Source: Porticoccaceae bacterium
Lineage (GTDB): Bacteria; Pseudomonadota; Gammaproteobacteria; Pseudomonadales; Porticoccaceae
DNA length: 64,000 nucleotides
Assembly: GCA_024639885.1 (NCBI GenBank)
Contig: JAHEGD010000004.1
Span: 233,549-297,548, forward strand
Reading direction: 5' to 3'
Below, one piece after another: positions 31,405 to 40,738 of this stretch. Each line of letters begins with the position of its first letter. Positions within the stretch are counted from its first letter, which is position 1. Made by a program: the position numbers and the translations under genes. The notes beneath the pieces were generated by a model, which ran no database searches, was not told the DNA's origin, and was given only the letters and a program-made list of their open reading frames with translations.

Positions 31405-32820
31405 TCACTCGATCACAATGGTCCGTGAAATAGCCCGCCCCTGGCGGTAAAAGACCAGGTAGATCGGGGTGTTTTCCGGGGCCTGCGTCACCGCGCTGTC
31501 GTACTCCTCGATCGACAGCAGCTGGCTGTAGCCGAGCCGGACGATGATGTCGCCCGCGCGCAGCTCGGCGGCGTCGGCCGGCGAGCCGGCAGCCACTTCA
31601 CTGATCACCACGCCGCCGCGCAGCTGCAGGGCGCGCTGCTGGCGCTCATCGAGCGCCTCGACCAGCAGCCCCAGTCGGTCACTGCCGTCGCGCCGCGCGG
31701 CGCGCTGGTCGCTCTCATCGAGGGCGCCGATCTCCACCTCCAGCGAGCGCTTGCGGCCCTCGCGGTAGAGCTCGACCTCGACCGATCGGCCCGGTGCCAG
31801 CAGCCCGACCACGTGTGGCAGATCGCCCGATGCGGTGATCGGCTTGCCGGCAAACTCGACGATGACATCGCCGGGCTGGATGCCGCCGCGGTCGGCTGGG
31901 CCATCCGGCTCAACCGCGTTGATCAGCGCACCGCGCGGCCGATCGAGGCCGAGCGACTCAGCCAGCGCCCGGTCGATATCCTGCATCACCACACCGAGCC
32001 AGCCGCGCTCGACCACCCCTTTGTCTTTGAGCTGGGCGACCACCTCCTGGGCGACCTCGGCGGGAATGGAGAACGACAGCCCAATCGAGCCGCCACTGCG
32101 CGAGTAGATCTGCGAGTTGATGCCGACCACCTCGCCGTCGAGATTAAACAGCGGGCCGCCCGAGTTGCCGGGGTTGATAGCGACATCGGTCTGGATAAAC
32201 GGCACGTAGTTTTCGCCGCGCTCGGTCGGCAGGCTGCGCCCCTTGGCGCTGACGATACCGGCTGTGGCCGAGTAGTCGAGGCCAAACGGCGAGCCGATGG
32301 CGACCACCCAGTTGCCAACTCGCAGCCGCTCGGAGTCGCCAAATTTTAGTGTCGGCAGCCCGCTGGCATCAATTTTTAGCAGCGCCAAGTCGGAGCGGCG
32401 GTCGCTGCCGACAACTTCTGCGGTGTATTCGTTGCGGTCGGCGAAGCGCACTACGATCTCGTCGGCGCCCTCAACCACGTGGTGGTTGGTGAGGATATAG
32501 CCGTCGCTGCTGATCACAAAGCCGGAGCCGAGCGACACCGCCGGCCGCGACGGCTGCTGCGGCTGGGCGCGCTCGAAGAACTCGCGGAACATCTCGGGCA
32601 GCTGCTGGCTGCCGGACGGCGAGCGCTGGGCGGCGCGCGGCTCAACTTTTTGCACGGTATTAATCTTCACCACCGCCGGCGACACCTCCTCGATCAGGCC
32701 GGCAAAATCGGGCAGTGCGGCGTGGCCGACAGCTGCCACCAGGGCGGTTGCCAGCAGCAGGCTGCGGGTCAGCTGGCGGGCCAGCGATGGCAACAAATTA
32801 ACGCGATGGGTTACAGACAC
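31405..32820 (-). CDS. mucD: MucD/DegP-like periplasmic serine protease
   Basis: 471 residues from GTG 32820, which has AGGAG seven bases upstream and starts just before a signal peptide (SLLLATALVAAVGHA). The trypsin-like domain carries His in LTNHHVVEGAD, Asp in RSDLALLKID and Ser in NPGNSGGPLFN. Two PDZ domains follow (GVVMQDIDRALAESLGL, then AELRAGDIIVRLGY). HtrA-type proteases degrade misfolded envelope proteins and restrain sigma-E signalling. It closes the rpoE-rseA-rseB-rseC-mucD cluster, which is the pseudomonad arrangement. Confidence 0.96.
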   Translation of the reverse strand: MSVTHRVNLLPSLARQLTRSLLLATALVAAVGHAALPDFAGLIEEVSPAVVKINTVQKVEPRAAQRSPSGSQQLPEMFREFFERAQPQQPSRPAVSLGSGFVISSDGYILTNHHVVEGADEIVVRFADRNEYTAEVVGSDRRSDLALLKIDASGLPTLKFGDSERLRVGNWVVAIGSPFGLDYSATAGIVSAKGRSLPTERGENYVPFIQTDVAINPGNSGGPLFNLDGEVVGINSQIYSRSGGSIGLSFSIPAEVAQEVVAQLKDKGVVERGWLGVVMQDIDRALAESLGLDRPRGALINAVEPDGPADRGGIQPGDVIVEFAGKPITASGDLPHVVGLLAPGRSVEVELYREGRKRSLEVEIGALDESDQRAARRDGSDRLGLLVEALDERQQRALQLRGGVVISEVAAGSPADAAELRAGDIIVRLGYSQLLSIEEYDSAVTQAPENTPIYLVFYRQGRAISRTIVIE

Positions 32821-32864
32821 AATGTGCTCCTTCAACAGGTGAAAACCGTGGCGAACAATAAAAT

Positions 32865-33317
32865 TTAACTGGCGGCACCGAGCAGTACCGGCGCAAAGCG
32901 CCGATCGGCCGCCCAGCGCGCCGACAGCCGGCGCACCAGCGCGCCGCCCAACAGCAAGCCGGCCGCGGCGGCGGCCACCGCCAGCGGTGTCGCCATGCCG
33001 GTAGCGGCGGCACTGCTCTCGACCAGTGCGCCAAGCAGCAGCGCGACCGCCAGCGGCAGCAGATAAATTAGTAACGAGCTGACCACAATGGCGTGCTCGG
33101 CGATGCCGATATCGACCCGATCGCCACTGGCGTAGATGCGCTGGTCGTCGGCCGGCACCGCCACCCTCAGCTGCGCGGTGTGGCCGGCCAGCTGCGCCAG
33201 CACGCGCTGGCCGCAACCTTTTTTGGCCGAGCAGCTGTCACAGGTAGAGCGCTGAATCGTCTCGACCCAGAGCGCGCCCGGCTCTACCGCGGTGACCCAG
33301 CCGCTCTCGACCATCAT
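32865..33317 (-). CDS. rseC: RseC/MucC-family membrane protein
   Basis: 150 residues. A short N-terminal cytoplasmic part holds the conserved Cys cluster STCDSCSAKKGCGQR. Two membrane segments follow (SSLLIYLLPLAVALLLGALV and TPLAVAAAAAGLLLGGALV). The ATG at 33317 overlaps the rseB stop by four bases (ATGA). RseC modulates sigma-E activity and, through its Cys cluster, is linked to SoxR reduction in relatives. Confidence 0.92.
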   Translation of the reverse strand: MMVESGWVTAVEPGALWVETIQRSTCDSCSAKKGCGQRVLAQLAGHTAQLRVAVPADDQRIYASGDRVDIGIAEHAIVVSSLLIYLLPLAVALLLGALVESSAAATGMATPLAVAAAAAGLLLGGALVRRLSARWAADRRFAPVLLGAAS

Positions 33318-34354
33318 CGCGCCGCCCCCGTTGTGGCCACCAGCTGCACCGCGGCGAGAATCTGCTCGGCGGTGCTGCGCGGCACCTCGCCGACTACACT
33401 GACCGTGGCGACTGCGCCGGCATCGCTGCGCAGGTGGCGGATCACCGCGCTGGTGGCACCGCGCGAGCCGCCGATCGAGTCGACCGGCAGGTGGTTGGCG
33501 GTGTCGACAAACAGGGTGAACTGGGCGAGCCCGTCGCTGAACATAAAGCTCTCTAGGCCGGCCGCATCGCGCCGGTAGTCACTGAGCGCGAAACCGGCCG
33601 GCCACCAGCCGAGCCGCCACGCCGACGCCTCGGCGGCGGCGACCCGCTCGAGTTGGTCGGCGGCACTCTCGCAGCGCTGCACCGCCAGCGGCTGGGCGGC
33701 AATCTGTTGATCGTCGTCGGCCGGCGCGGCACGGCCGCTGTCGGCCTGCTCGCTGAAGGCGATAAACTGGCTGGAGGCGAGCAGCTGGCCCTGCGTCGAG
33801 AGGTACTCGGAGCGCAGCAAGATGCCGGTTTTAACATCGATAAACAGCCGCCGCGCATGGCGTTTGCCATCTTCGGGCAGCGCGATCACCGCGTAGACAA
33901 AGCGGTCGGCGACCCGCTGCAGGCCGAGCGACTCGAGCCGGTAGTACTCGTCTAGCGACTGCGCCGCCAGCGCGCCGCTCGCGGCCGGCTGGGTGAGCCG
34001 CGCGATCGGGTCGCCAAATAGCTGGCAGTCGCGGTCGGCGTACTGCAGCTGTATGCCGTAGGGCACGCCGTCGAGCGCCATGTAGTGCAGCTCGCTGCCC
34101 TTCTCCAACAAGCGGTGCTCGACCGCGATCGAGACTGGCGCACCGCCCTGGACCATGACGATGGTGCCGCGATAGGCGTGCTGTCGCGAGGCATCGGTGA
34201 GCCCGGCAAGCAGCGCGAGCGGCTCCGGCAGTTCAGCGGGCTGCGGCGCTTGCTCGGCCGCCACCGGCACCGCCAATGCACAGCCGAGCAGCCACAGCGC
34301 CGCGCGGCACCAAGCGGGCCGGCGGTGGGGTGTGGTGGTCAACAACTGAGTCAT
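33314..34354 (-). CDS. rseB: sigma-E regulatory protein RseB/MucB
   Basis: 346 residues with a signal peptide (AALWLLGCALAVPVAAEQ). The N-terminal lipoprotein-binding-like domain (LLAGLTDASRQHAYRGTIVM, HYMALDGVPYGIQLQY) and the smaller C-terminal domain (AWRLGWWPAGFALSDYRRD) fit RseB. RseB binds the periplasmic part of RseA and senses lipids or LPS to control its proteolysis. A 153-base gap separates it from rseA, larger than elsewhere in the cluster. Confidence 0.93.
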   Translation of the reverse strand: MTQLLTTTPHRRPAWCRAALWLLGCALAVPVAAEQAPQPAELPEPLALLAGLTDASRQHAYRGTIVMVQGGAPVSIAVEHRLLEKGSELHYMALDGVPYGIQLQYADRDCQLFGDPIARLTQPAASGALAAQSLDEYYRLESLGLQRVADRFVYAVIALPEDGKRHARRLFIDVKTGILLRSEYLSTQGQLLASSQFIAFSEQADSGRAAPADDDQQIAAQPLAVQRCESAADQLERVAAAEASAWRLGWWPAGFALSDYRRDAAGLESFMFSDGLAQFTLFVDTANHLPVDSIGGSRGATSAVIRHLRSDAGAVATVSVVGEVPRSTAEQILAAVQLVATTGAAR

Positions 34355-34507
34355 ATGGGCCTCTTTGGCAGCCTAACGGGTGGCGAGCGACCGCGCCGGC
34401 CGGCAGCACGGCTCGCCGAACGGTTCGATTGCGTTAGTAGAAGATAGTCTCTTGGGGGCATTTTTCAACCCCCGCCGCGACGCCGGCCGCAAATTAGCCG
34501 GCGGCGG

Positions 34508-35176
34508 TTACTGCGGCTGGCGGCCGTCCGGCAGCGTCGCCGGCAGCATCACCGGCAGCAGCGCCGGGTTGGCGATACTGGCCGACTGCAGCTGGTGGCG
34601 CTGCAGCAGGGTCAGCAGGTAGTTGCGGCTGTGCAGATACTCGGCCTCGCTCATCGCCGCGCTGACCGGCACCGCCACAGAGCGACTGGCGCGGTTGGCG
34701 GGACTGCCCGCCTGGGCGCTGACTGTCTGGGCGTTGAGCTCGGGGCGGAAACCGGCCGGGAACTGCAGCGCCGGACCGCTGTAGTGCTCTACCTCTAAAC
34801 TCTCTTGGGCGAACTCCAGCGCCGGCTGGTGGTCGCCGCTGCCCTGCATCTGCTGCACACCGACCAGCGCGAACACCGCCACCGAGGCGGCCACCGCAAC
34901 CCGGCCAAGGCCACTGCCAAACGAGCTCCAGCGGCTCTTGCGCAGTGCCGGCTCGGCGTCGATAGCGGCGCTGACCGCCGCCGAGATATCAGTGAACTCG
35001 ATCCGCTCGCCGCGCAGCAGCGCGCGCTGCTGGTGGTAGCCCCGCCAGCGGCCGCGCAGCGACTCGCGCTCGGGGCCGTCGAGCTCGCGCAGCAGGCGCT
35101 GCAGCTCTAGCTCGCTCAGCTCGCCATCGGCAAGGGCTGACAGTGATTGGTTGATGCGCTGTTGGTAATCACTCAT
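34508..35176 (-). CDS. rseA: anti-sigma-E factor RseA/MucA
   Basis: 222 residues from ATG 35176. The N-terminal anti-sigma domain (INQSLSALADGELSELELQRLLREL) binds RpoE. A single membrane segment lies at about residues 88-107 (GLGRVAVAASVAVFALVGV), followed by a periplasmic part that RseB and the site-1 protease recognise in the family. The C-terminus is Pro-rich. It sits directly downstream of rpoE, as expected for a co-transcribed inhibitor. Confidence 0.93.
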   Translation of the reverse strand: MSDYQQRINQSLSALADGELSELELQRLLRELDGPERESLRGRWRGYHQQRALLRGERIEFTDISAAVSAAIDAEPALRKSRWSSFGSGLGRVAVAASVAVFALVGVQQMQGSGDHQPALEFAQESLEVEHYSGPALQFPAGFRPELNAQTVSAQAGSPANRASRSVAVPVSAAMSEAEYLHSRNYLLTLLQRHQLQSASIANPALLPVMLPATLPDGRQPQ

Positions 35177-35323
35177 AAATCGGTTCTCACAATACACTCA
35201 TTGGTGTGCTGGCTCTGCACTGATCTTGCCGGTTATGACCCGGCCGCTCAGCAGAAGTTCAGCGCCGCCCCATTTAATTTTAGCCGGCCGCTGCAGCCGC
35301 CATTTAATTACAGTTAGTTAGAT

Positions 35324-35923
35324 TTAGTCGGCCACCCCGCGGACCCTAGCAATCTCTGCCTCGATCGCCTCGCGGGCGCGGAATATCCGCGAGCGCACGG
35401 TGCCGATCGGGCAGCCCATCACCTCGGCGATCTCGTCGTAACTGAGGCCGTCGTATTCACGCAGGGTCACCGCGCTGCGCAGCTCCTCTGGCAGCGATTC
35501 GATGACCGCCTCAAGGGCGGCCGCCAGCTGGTCCCGGGCCAGCGAATTCTCGGGGTTGTCGAGCTCGGTGAGATGGCCGGCGGCGCCAATCTGCTCGGCG
35601 TCATCGAGTTCGATGTCGCTGCTCGGCGGGCGGCGGTTGCGCGACACCAGGTAATTTTTTGCGCAGTTGACCGCGATCCGGTAGAGCCAGGTATAAAACT
35701 GGCTGTCGCCGCGAAACTTGGGCAGCGCCCGGTAGGCCTTGATAAAGGCCTCTTGGCTGACGTCGGCGACCTCGTCGCGGTCGCGCACAAAACGGCTGAC
35801 AATCGCCTGCACGCGGCCCTGATACTTGAGCACTAAAAGGTCGAAAGCACGCTTGTCGCCGCGCTGGACGCGCTCTACTAATTGGGCGTCTGAATCGGCG
35901 GGATTATTTTGTTGTTCGGCCAT
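35324..35923 (-). CDS. rpoE: RNA polymerase sigma-E factor (AlgU/RpoE)
   Basis: 199 residues, an ECF sigma factor. Region 2 has AFDLLVLKYQGRVQAIVSRF, DVSQEAFIKAYRALPKFRG and FYTWLYRIAVNCAKNYL. Region 4 has TLREYDGLSYDEIAEVMGCP followed by GTVRSRIFRAREAIE. It directs the envelope stress response. A sigma-E-like promoter (35994-36020) precedes it, so autoregulation is likely. Confidence 0.97.
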   Translation of the reverse strand: MAEQQNNPADSDAQLVERVQRGDKRAFDLLVLKYQGRVQAIVSRFVRDRDEVADVSQEAFIKAYRALPKFRGDSQFYTWLYRIAVNCAKNYLVSRNRRPPSSDIELDDAEQIGAAGHLTELDNPENSLARDQLAAALEAVIESLPEELRSAVTLREYDGLSYDEIAEVMGCPIGTVRSRIFRAREAIEAEIARVRGVAD

Positions 35924-35993
35924 CGAGCAGGTTACTTATTGTTGGTGAAGTCACGTCGCCCTAGCTCGGCCATTGGCCGGCTGGCGAACGCTG

Positions 35994-36020
35994 TCTGACT
36001 GTTGCTGTACAGTTTAGTTC
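35994..36020 (-). promoter_or_regulatory. sigma-E-type promoter of rpoE
   Basis: On the minus strand GAACTA (36020-36015), a 16-base spacer and TCAGA (35998-35994) match the sigma-E/AlgU consensus GAACTT-N16-TCTGA closely. The predicted transcript start is about 60-65 bases before the rpoE ATG. It fits autoregulation of the rpoE-mucABCD cluster. Confidence 0.75.
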
Positions 36021-36104
36021 AACCCGCCGCAGGCAGATAGATTTAGCGCGCTTTAAGCGGATAGTCTATCATGCCCGCCACGGCAACACAGGCGGAGAGC
36101 CTCC

Positions 36105-37727
36105 ATGACACGTCAACTTCACTACGATGTTTTAATCGTCGGCAGCGGCGTCGCCGGGCTGGCGCTGGCACTGCAACTGGACACCACTTTGAAGGTCGCG
36201 GTAATCAGCAAAGGACCGCTGATCGGCGGCTCGTCGTGGCTGGCGCAGGGCGGTATTGCCGCGGTGTTCGACGAGGACGATTCGCTGCAGGCGCACATCG
36301 ACGATACGCTGGTCGCCGGCGCCGGTCTCTGCCACGAGCAGGCGGTCCGCTTTGTGGTTGAAAACGGCCCCGATGCGGTGCGCTGGCTTATCGACCAAGG
36401 GGTCGAGTTCACCCGCCACCACACTGGTGGCGATTACCACCTTACTCAAGAGGGCGGCCACAGCCACCGGCGCATTTTGCACACCGCCGACGCCACCGGC
36501 GTGGAGATCACCGGCACGCTGATCGAACGGACCCGCGAAGCGGCCAACATCGATATTTTTGAGCAGCACTGCGCCATCGATCTGGTCACTCAAGCCGACC
36601 ACGACTCGCGCAAAATCCGCTGTACTGGCGCCTATATTCTCGATCGCAGCGACGACAGCGTCACCCTCTTCCAAGCGCGCTCGGTGGTGTTGGCGACCGG
36701 CGGTGCCAGCAAGGCCTACCTGTATAGCAGCAACGCCGATGGCGCCAGCGGCGACGGTATCGCGATGGCCTGGCGGCGCGGCTGCCGGGTCGCCAATATG
36801 GAGTTCAACCAGTTTCACCCCACCTGCCTCTACCACCCGGGCGCCAACTCGCTGCTGATTACCGAGGCGCTGCGCGGTGAAGGGGCGCTGCTCAAGCTGC
36901 CCGACGGCAGCCGCTTTATGCCCCAGTTCCACAAAGATGCCGAGCTGGCGCCGCGCGACATCGTCGCCCGCGCCATCGACCACGAGATGAAACGGCTCGG
37001 TGCCGACTGCCTCTATCTGGACATCAGCCACAAAGGCAGTGACTTTATTACCGAGCACTTTCCGACCATTTATAAGAGCTGTCTCGACTACGGCATCGAC
37101 ATGACCCGCGAGCCGATACCGGTGGTGCCGGCCGCCCACTACACCTGTGGCGGCGTGGTCGTCGACGAGAGCGGCAGCACCGACCTGCAGCACCTCTACG
37201 CGATCGGCGAGACTGCCTTTACCGGCCTGCACGGCGCCAACCGGATGGCCAGCAACTCGCTGCTCGAATGCTTGGTCTACGCCCGCTCGGCGGCGGCAGC
37301 GATCAACCAGCGGATGCCGGCTATCCGCCCGCCGGACTTTATCAAGCCGTGGGACGAGTCGCAGGTGACCTCCTCCGACGAGGACGTGGTGATCTCACAC
37401 AACTGGGACGAGCTGCGGCGATTTATGTGGGACTACGTCGGCATTGTCCGCACCAACAAACGCCTCGAGCGCGCCGAGCACCGCATCAAGCTACTACAAC
37501 AAGAGATTGCCGAGTACTACAGCAACTACAAAGTCAGCCGCGACCTGCTCGAGCTGCGCAACTTGGCCAGCGTCGCCGAGCTGATCATCCGCTGCGCGCT
37601 GCAGCGCCGCGAGAGCCGCGGGCTGCACTTCACCCTCGACTACCCAGAGCTGTCAGCGCTGGCGCGGGACACCATTCTGGTGCCGCTCAACTACGCCGAC
37701 CAAGAGTTTGTGATCAGCCGCCGCTAA
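36105..37727 (+). CDS. nadB: L-aspartate oxidase
   Basis: 540 residues. The FAD-binding N-terminus is [16 protein letters not shown], and the conserved substrate and flavin segments [33 protein letters not shown] and [19 protein letters not shown] are present. It oxidises aspartate to iminoaspartate in NAD biosynthesis. The C-terminal helical domain is complete. It is divergent from rpoE, as in Pseudomonas, and its stop overlaps the convergent ygfX gene by four bases. Confidence 0.97.
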   Translation: MTRQLHYDVLIVGSGVAGLALALQLDTTLKVAVISKGPLIGGSSWLAQGGIAAVFDEDDSLQAHIDDTLVAGAGLCHEQAVRFVVENGPDAVRWLIDQGVEFTRHHTGGDYHLTQEGGHSHRRILHTADATGVEITGTLIERTREAANIDIFEQHCAIDLVTQADHDSRKIRCTGAYILDRSDDSVTLFQARSVVLATGGASKAYLYSSNADGASGDGIAMAWRRGCRVANMEFNQFHPTCLYHPGANSLLITEALRGEGALLKLPDGSRFMPQFHKDAELAPRDIVARAIDHEMKRLGADCLYLDISHKGSDFITEHFPTIYKSCLDYGIDMTREPIPVVPAAHYTCGGVVVDESGSTDLQHLYAIGETAFTGLHGANRMASNSLLECLVYARSAAAAINQRMPAIRPPDFIKPWDESQVTSSDEDVVISHNWDELRRFMWDYVGIVRTNKRLERAEHRIKLLQQEIAEYYSNYKVSRDLLELRNLASVAELIIRCALQRRESRGLHFTLDYPELSALARDTILVPLNYADQEFVISRR

Positions 37728-38146
37728 CCGCTGCCGATCAACAGCGCCCGGCACAACCGCCGGTAGTCGCCGGCCGGCAGGGCGTCGCGACAGACCCAGT
37801 ACTGGCGCAGCCAGCGTCGGCCGGGGCGGCGCACAGCGAGCAGTAACAGCGGTCCGAACAGCCACTGCCGCGGCGCCAGCTCAACCGGCTGCAGCGCACC
37901 AGTGGCGCTGCCAAGCGCCCAGCGGGAGCCGTCACATTGCAGAGTAAAACCACCGTTGCGGCGCCGCCATTCGCGCACCGCTAGCCCAGCGCCAGCCACC
38001 AATAGCAGCGCGCTCAGCGTCGCAGTCGGCATCAGGTAACCACCGGCCGTGCCGGCCAGCAGGCTGAGCGCTACCCGCGCGCGGCGCAGCAGCGCCGAAT
38101 CACCCACCTGCCAGCGGTTGGCCGCCAGCGCCGCGGCGCGCTCCAC
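37724..38146 (-). CDS. ygfX: YgfX/CptA-like membrane protein
   Basis: 140 residues. Two adjacent hydrophobic segments near residues 25-58 are followed by a basic cytoplasmic domain ([17 protein letters not shown]). This shape and the position directly after sdhE match E. coli YgfX, a 135-residue inner-membrane protein reported to affect cell division and cytoskeleton proteins. Sequence similarity is not strong by eye, so the name relies partly on synteny. It starts at GTG 38146. Confidence 0.72.
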   Translation of the reverse strand: MERAAALAANRWQVGDSALLRRARVALSLLAGTAGGYLMPTATLSALLLVAGAGLAVREWRRRNGGFTLQCDGSRWALGSATGALQPVELAPRQWLFGPLLLLAVRRPGRRWLRQYWVCRDALPAGDYRRLCRALLIGSG

Positions 38147-38158
38147 AGCGGCCGGCCG

Positions 38159-38413
38159 CTACGGGCTGGCGCCGGGGGTGTTGCGGCTGTCGCGGATGAT
38201 CTGCACGATCTGCAGCAACTCGCTGTCGTCCGGGTCGACCCGCTTCATCAGCCAGCCGAACAGGTCCTGATCCTCGCAGGCGAGTAGCTCTTGAAAGCGC
38301 TGCTGATCGGCCTCGCTGAGCTGGTCGTAATTCTCGTCGACAAACGGGCTGAGAATGAGATCGAGCTCGAGCATACCGCGCCGACTGCCCCATTTAACTC
38401 GGTTTTTATCCAT
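38159..38413 (-). CDS. sdhE: succinate dehydrogenase assembly factor SdhE (YgfY)
   Basis: 84 residues from ATG 38413 with GGAG eight bases upstream. The RGMLELDLILSPFVDENYDQL segment contains the RGxxE flavinylation motif of SdhE, and FQELLACEDQDLFGWL is conserved. SdhE helps attach FAD to the succinate dehydrogenase and fumarate reductase flavoproteins. It is divergent from ygfZ, as in E. coli. Confidence 0.95.
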   Translation of the reverse strand: MDKNRVKWGSRRGMLELDLILSPFVDENYDQLSEADQQRFQELLACEDQDLFGWLMKRVDPDDSELLQIVQIIRDSRNTPGASP

Positions 38414-38518
38414 CGTTGCGCTCCACTGATTAAGGTCTGGGCGCGGGCCCAGCCGAGGCGCTATTATAGGCGACATCGGACTGGCCAACACCTTCTTACA
38501 CCCACATGAGCGACCGCT

Positions 38519-39439
38519 ATGACCACCACTGCGACCCCCGACTGGGCTCAGATCATCTGCGCACCGACCACTGCCAGCGCGCCGCTGGCAGTGCCGCGCC
38601 CGCGCGGCGCGATCCGCCTGCGCGGTCCGGACGCCGCCAAGTTCCTGCAGGGCCAAACCACCTGCGACCTGTTGGCACTGGCCGAACAGCGCGATGGCGA
38701 GGCGATCGGCGGCGCCCAGTGCACCCCCAAGGGGCGGATGATCTTTGATTTTTGCGCCTTCTTCAGCCAGGCGGATGGCGAGCGCGACCTGATCTTGATC
38801 ACCGCCCCCGATCTGGTCGATATCGCTATCACCAGCTTAAAAAAATACGCGGTGTTTTTTAAGGTAGAAATCAGCGACGTCTCTGCACAGTGGTGCCAGC
38901 TGTTGCTGCTGGGCGATGCCCCGGCGCAGCCGCCCGCTGCCACCCTGTTCGCGCTCGCCGAGCGCATCACTACACTCACCCTGCCGCTCAGCGCCGCGGC
39001 CGAACTGCAATTGGCCGACTGGCAGCTCGGCGACAGCGCCGCCGCCGAACAAGCGCTGCTGGCCGCCGGTATCGCCGAAGTGACCGCCGCCACCAGCGAG
39101 CTGTTTATTCCGCAGATGCTCAACTTTGACCACCGCGGTTTTATCAGCTTTAAGAAAGGCTGCTACACCGGCCAAGAGATTGTCGCCCGCGCCCACTACC
39201 GCGGCGCCGTCAAGCGCCGGCTGGCGCTGCTGCAAGCCAGCGGCGAGCTGCCGGCATCGGCCCAGCCGGGCGCCGAGCTGCGCGACGGCGATGGCCGCGC
39301 GATCGGCACCATTGCAGCGCTCGGCGCTGCCCAACTGCTGGCGGCAGTCACCGAGCAAGCGCTGGCGGTGGAGCAGTTCAGTGTCGACCAACAGCCGTTT
39401 ACTGCCACTGCCAGCGCCCTGGTCGCCGCCACCGAGTGA
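38519..39439 (+). CDS. ygfZ: folate-binding tRNA-modification/Fe-S maintenance protein YgfZ
   Basis: 306 residues of the aminomethyltransferase-like fold. The hallmark K-G-C-Y-x-G-Q-E motif is present in FKKGCYTGQEIVARAHYRG, along with GAIRLRGPDAAKFLQGQTTCD near the N-terminus. YgfZ binds tetrahydrofolate and supports certain Fe-S enzymes, including MiaB. The start at ATG 38519 follows a short divergent promoter region. Its stop overlaps the next gene by four bases. Confidence 0.94.
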   Translation: MTTTATPDWAQIICAPTTASAPLAVPRPRGAIRLRGPDAAKFLQGQTTCDLLALAEQRDGEAIGGAQCTPKGRMIFDFCAFFSQADGERDLILITAPDLVDIAITSLKKYAVFFKVEISDVSAQWCQLLLLGDAPAQPPAATLFALAERITTLTLPLSAAAELQLADWQLGDSAAAEQALLAAGIAEVTAATSELFIPQMLNFDHRGFISFKKGCYTGQEIVARAHYRGAVKRRLALLQASGELPASAQPGAELRDGDGRAIGTIAALGAAQLLAAVTEQALAVEQFSVDQQPFTATASALVAATE

Positions 39440-39849
39440 GCGAGCTGGCGACACTGCTCGACTGGGCCGACAGCCACACCGCGCTGTTGAGCTGGCTCGG
39501 GGTCGGCTCGCTGCTATTTTTTATCGCCAGTATCGCCGCACTGCCGTGGTTGGCCGCGCAGATACCGGTCAATTACTTCACGGCCGGCAGCCGCCGCGCG
39601 CCGCGCACCGCCCGGCGCTGGCTGTGGCTGCTGCTGCGCAATCTATGCGGGCTGCTGCTGCTGGCCAGTGGGGTCGCCATGCTGGTGCTGCCCGGCCAAG
39701 GGCTGCTGACCATACTGGTGGCGCTGATCCTGCTCGACTACCCAGCAAAAAAGCAGCTTGAACGCCGCCTAGTGGCCAGCGAGTCGGTGCTTAAATCACT
39801 CAACTGGCTGCGCCGTCGGCGCGGTGCCGCGCCACTCAACATCGACTAG
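39436..39849 (+). CDS. small inner-membrane protein with LPGQG motif (PGPGW-like)
   Basis: 137 residues starting at GTG 39436 (GTGA overlap with ygfZ). Two predicted membrane regions are visible: WLGVGSLLFFIASIAALPWL and LLLRNLCGLLLLASGVAMLV running into LPGQGLLTILVALILLDYP. A basic tail with AKKQLERRLV follows. The LPGQG element resembles small PGPGW-type membrane proteins. No function is known to me. Its end overlaps the convergent ung gene. Confidence 0.75.
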   Translation: MSELATLLDWADSHTALLSWLGVGSLLFFIASIAALPWLAAQIPVNYFTAGSRRAPRTARRWLWLLLRNLCGLLLLASGVAMLVLPGQGLLTILVALILLDYPAKKQLERRLVASESVLKSLNWLRRRRGAAPLNID

Positions 39850-40559
39850 AAGAGCCGCGGCTGGCTGGCCGGCAGCTGCCAATCAATCGCCGCGCGGCGC
39901 TGTTCACGCAGGTAGCGGTTGGCCGCCGAGAACGGCCGCGAGCCGAAAAAACCGCGCCGCGCCGACAGCGGCGACGGGTGTGCGCTGGTCAAAATTAGGT
40001 TGCGCCGGCCATCGATCAGCGACACCTTGGCGGCGGCGTTGTTGCCCCACAAGATAAACACCACCGGCTCGGCGCTGGCGCTGATAGCGGCAATGACCGC
40101 GTCGGTAATGCTCTCCCAGCCCCAGCCCTGGTGGCTGTTGGGCGCACCCGGCTCGACAGTGAGCACCGCATTGAGCAGCAGCACCCCCTGCCCGGCCCAG
40201 TGGCTGAGATCGCCGCAGTCCGGCCGCGATAGCCCCAGGTCGTCGCTCAACTCGGTAAAGATATTGCGCAGCGACGGCGGCACGGCGACGCCGGCGGGTA
40301 CCGAAAAGCTCAAGCCGTGCGCCTGGCCGATACCGTGGTAGGGATCTTGGCCGACAATCACCACTTTGACGGCACTCGGCGGAGAGGCCCTAAACGCAGC
40401 AAAACGCTCCGCCACCGGCGGCAGCACGGTTGCCCCAGCGGCGGCCCGAGCCGCCAGCGCTGCCTGCAGCGCGCGCCCCGCTGGGGCGGCCAGTGGCGCT
40501 GCCAGTAGCGCCCGCCAACCGTCGTCGAGCCCCGCCAACCCGCTCTCTATGTCGTCCAT
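39846..40559 (-). CDS. ung: uracil-DNA glycosylase, family 1
   Basis: 237 residues. The catalytic GQDPYHG (water-activating Asp) and the C-terminal HPSPLSARRGFFG (His) motifs are intact, with the uracil-pocket segment GVLLLNAVLTVEPG between them. It removes uracil from DNA to start base excision repair. The N-terminal 40 or so residues are Ala-rich and less conserved. It is transcribed convergently with ygfZ and its membrane-protein partner. Confidence 0.97.
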   Translation of the reverse strand: MDDIESGLAGLDDGWRALLAAPLAAPAGRALQAALAARAAAGATVLPPVAERFAAFRASPPSAVKVVIVGQDPYHGIGQAHGLSFSVPAGVAVPPSLRNIFTELSDDLGLSRPDCGDLSHWAGQGVLLLNAVLTVEPGAPNSHQGWGWESITDAVIAAISASAEPVVFILWGNNAAAKVSLIDGRRNLILTSAHPSPLSARRGFFGSRPFSAANRYLREQRRAAIDWQLPASQPRLF

Positions 40560-40738
40560 TAACGCCCCTTTTTAAGCCGATCCCACCGCGGCGCAGTGTA
40601 ACACCCGGCGGCGGCGCGGCGGGCGACCTCGGGGTCGCGGTTTGGCTCGACAACGCAGCTCCATTTCTATACATTAGCGGCCGTTGCATAGCAGTGGCGG
40701 CGCTCCGCCACACCACCGGCATTGAGTGACTGTAATCA

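Noticed and set aside
34452..34473. Hairpin attenuator between rseA and rseB
   Set aside because: Only five G:C pairs around a ten-base loop and no T-run; too weak to call.
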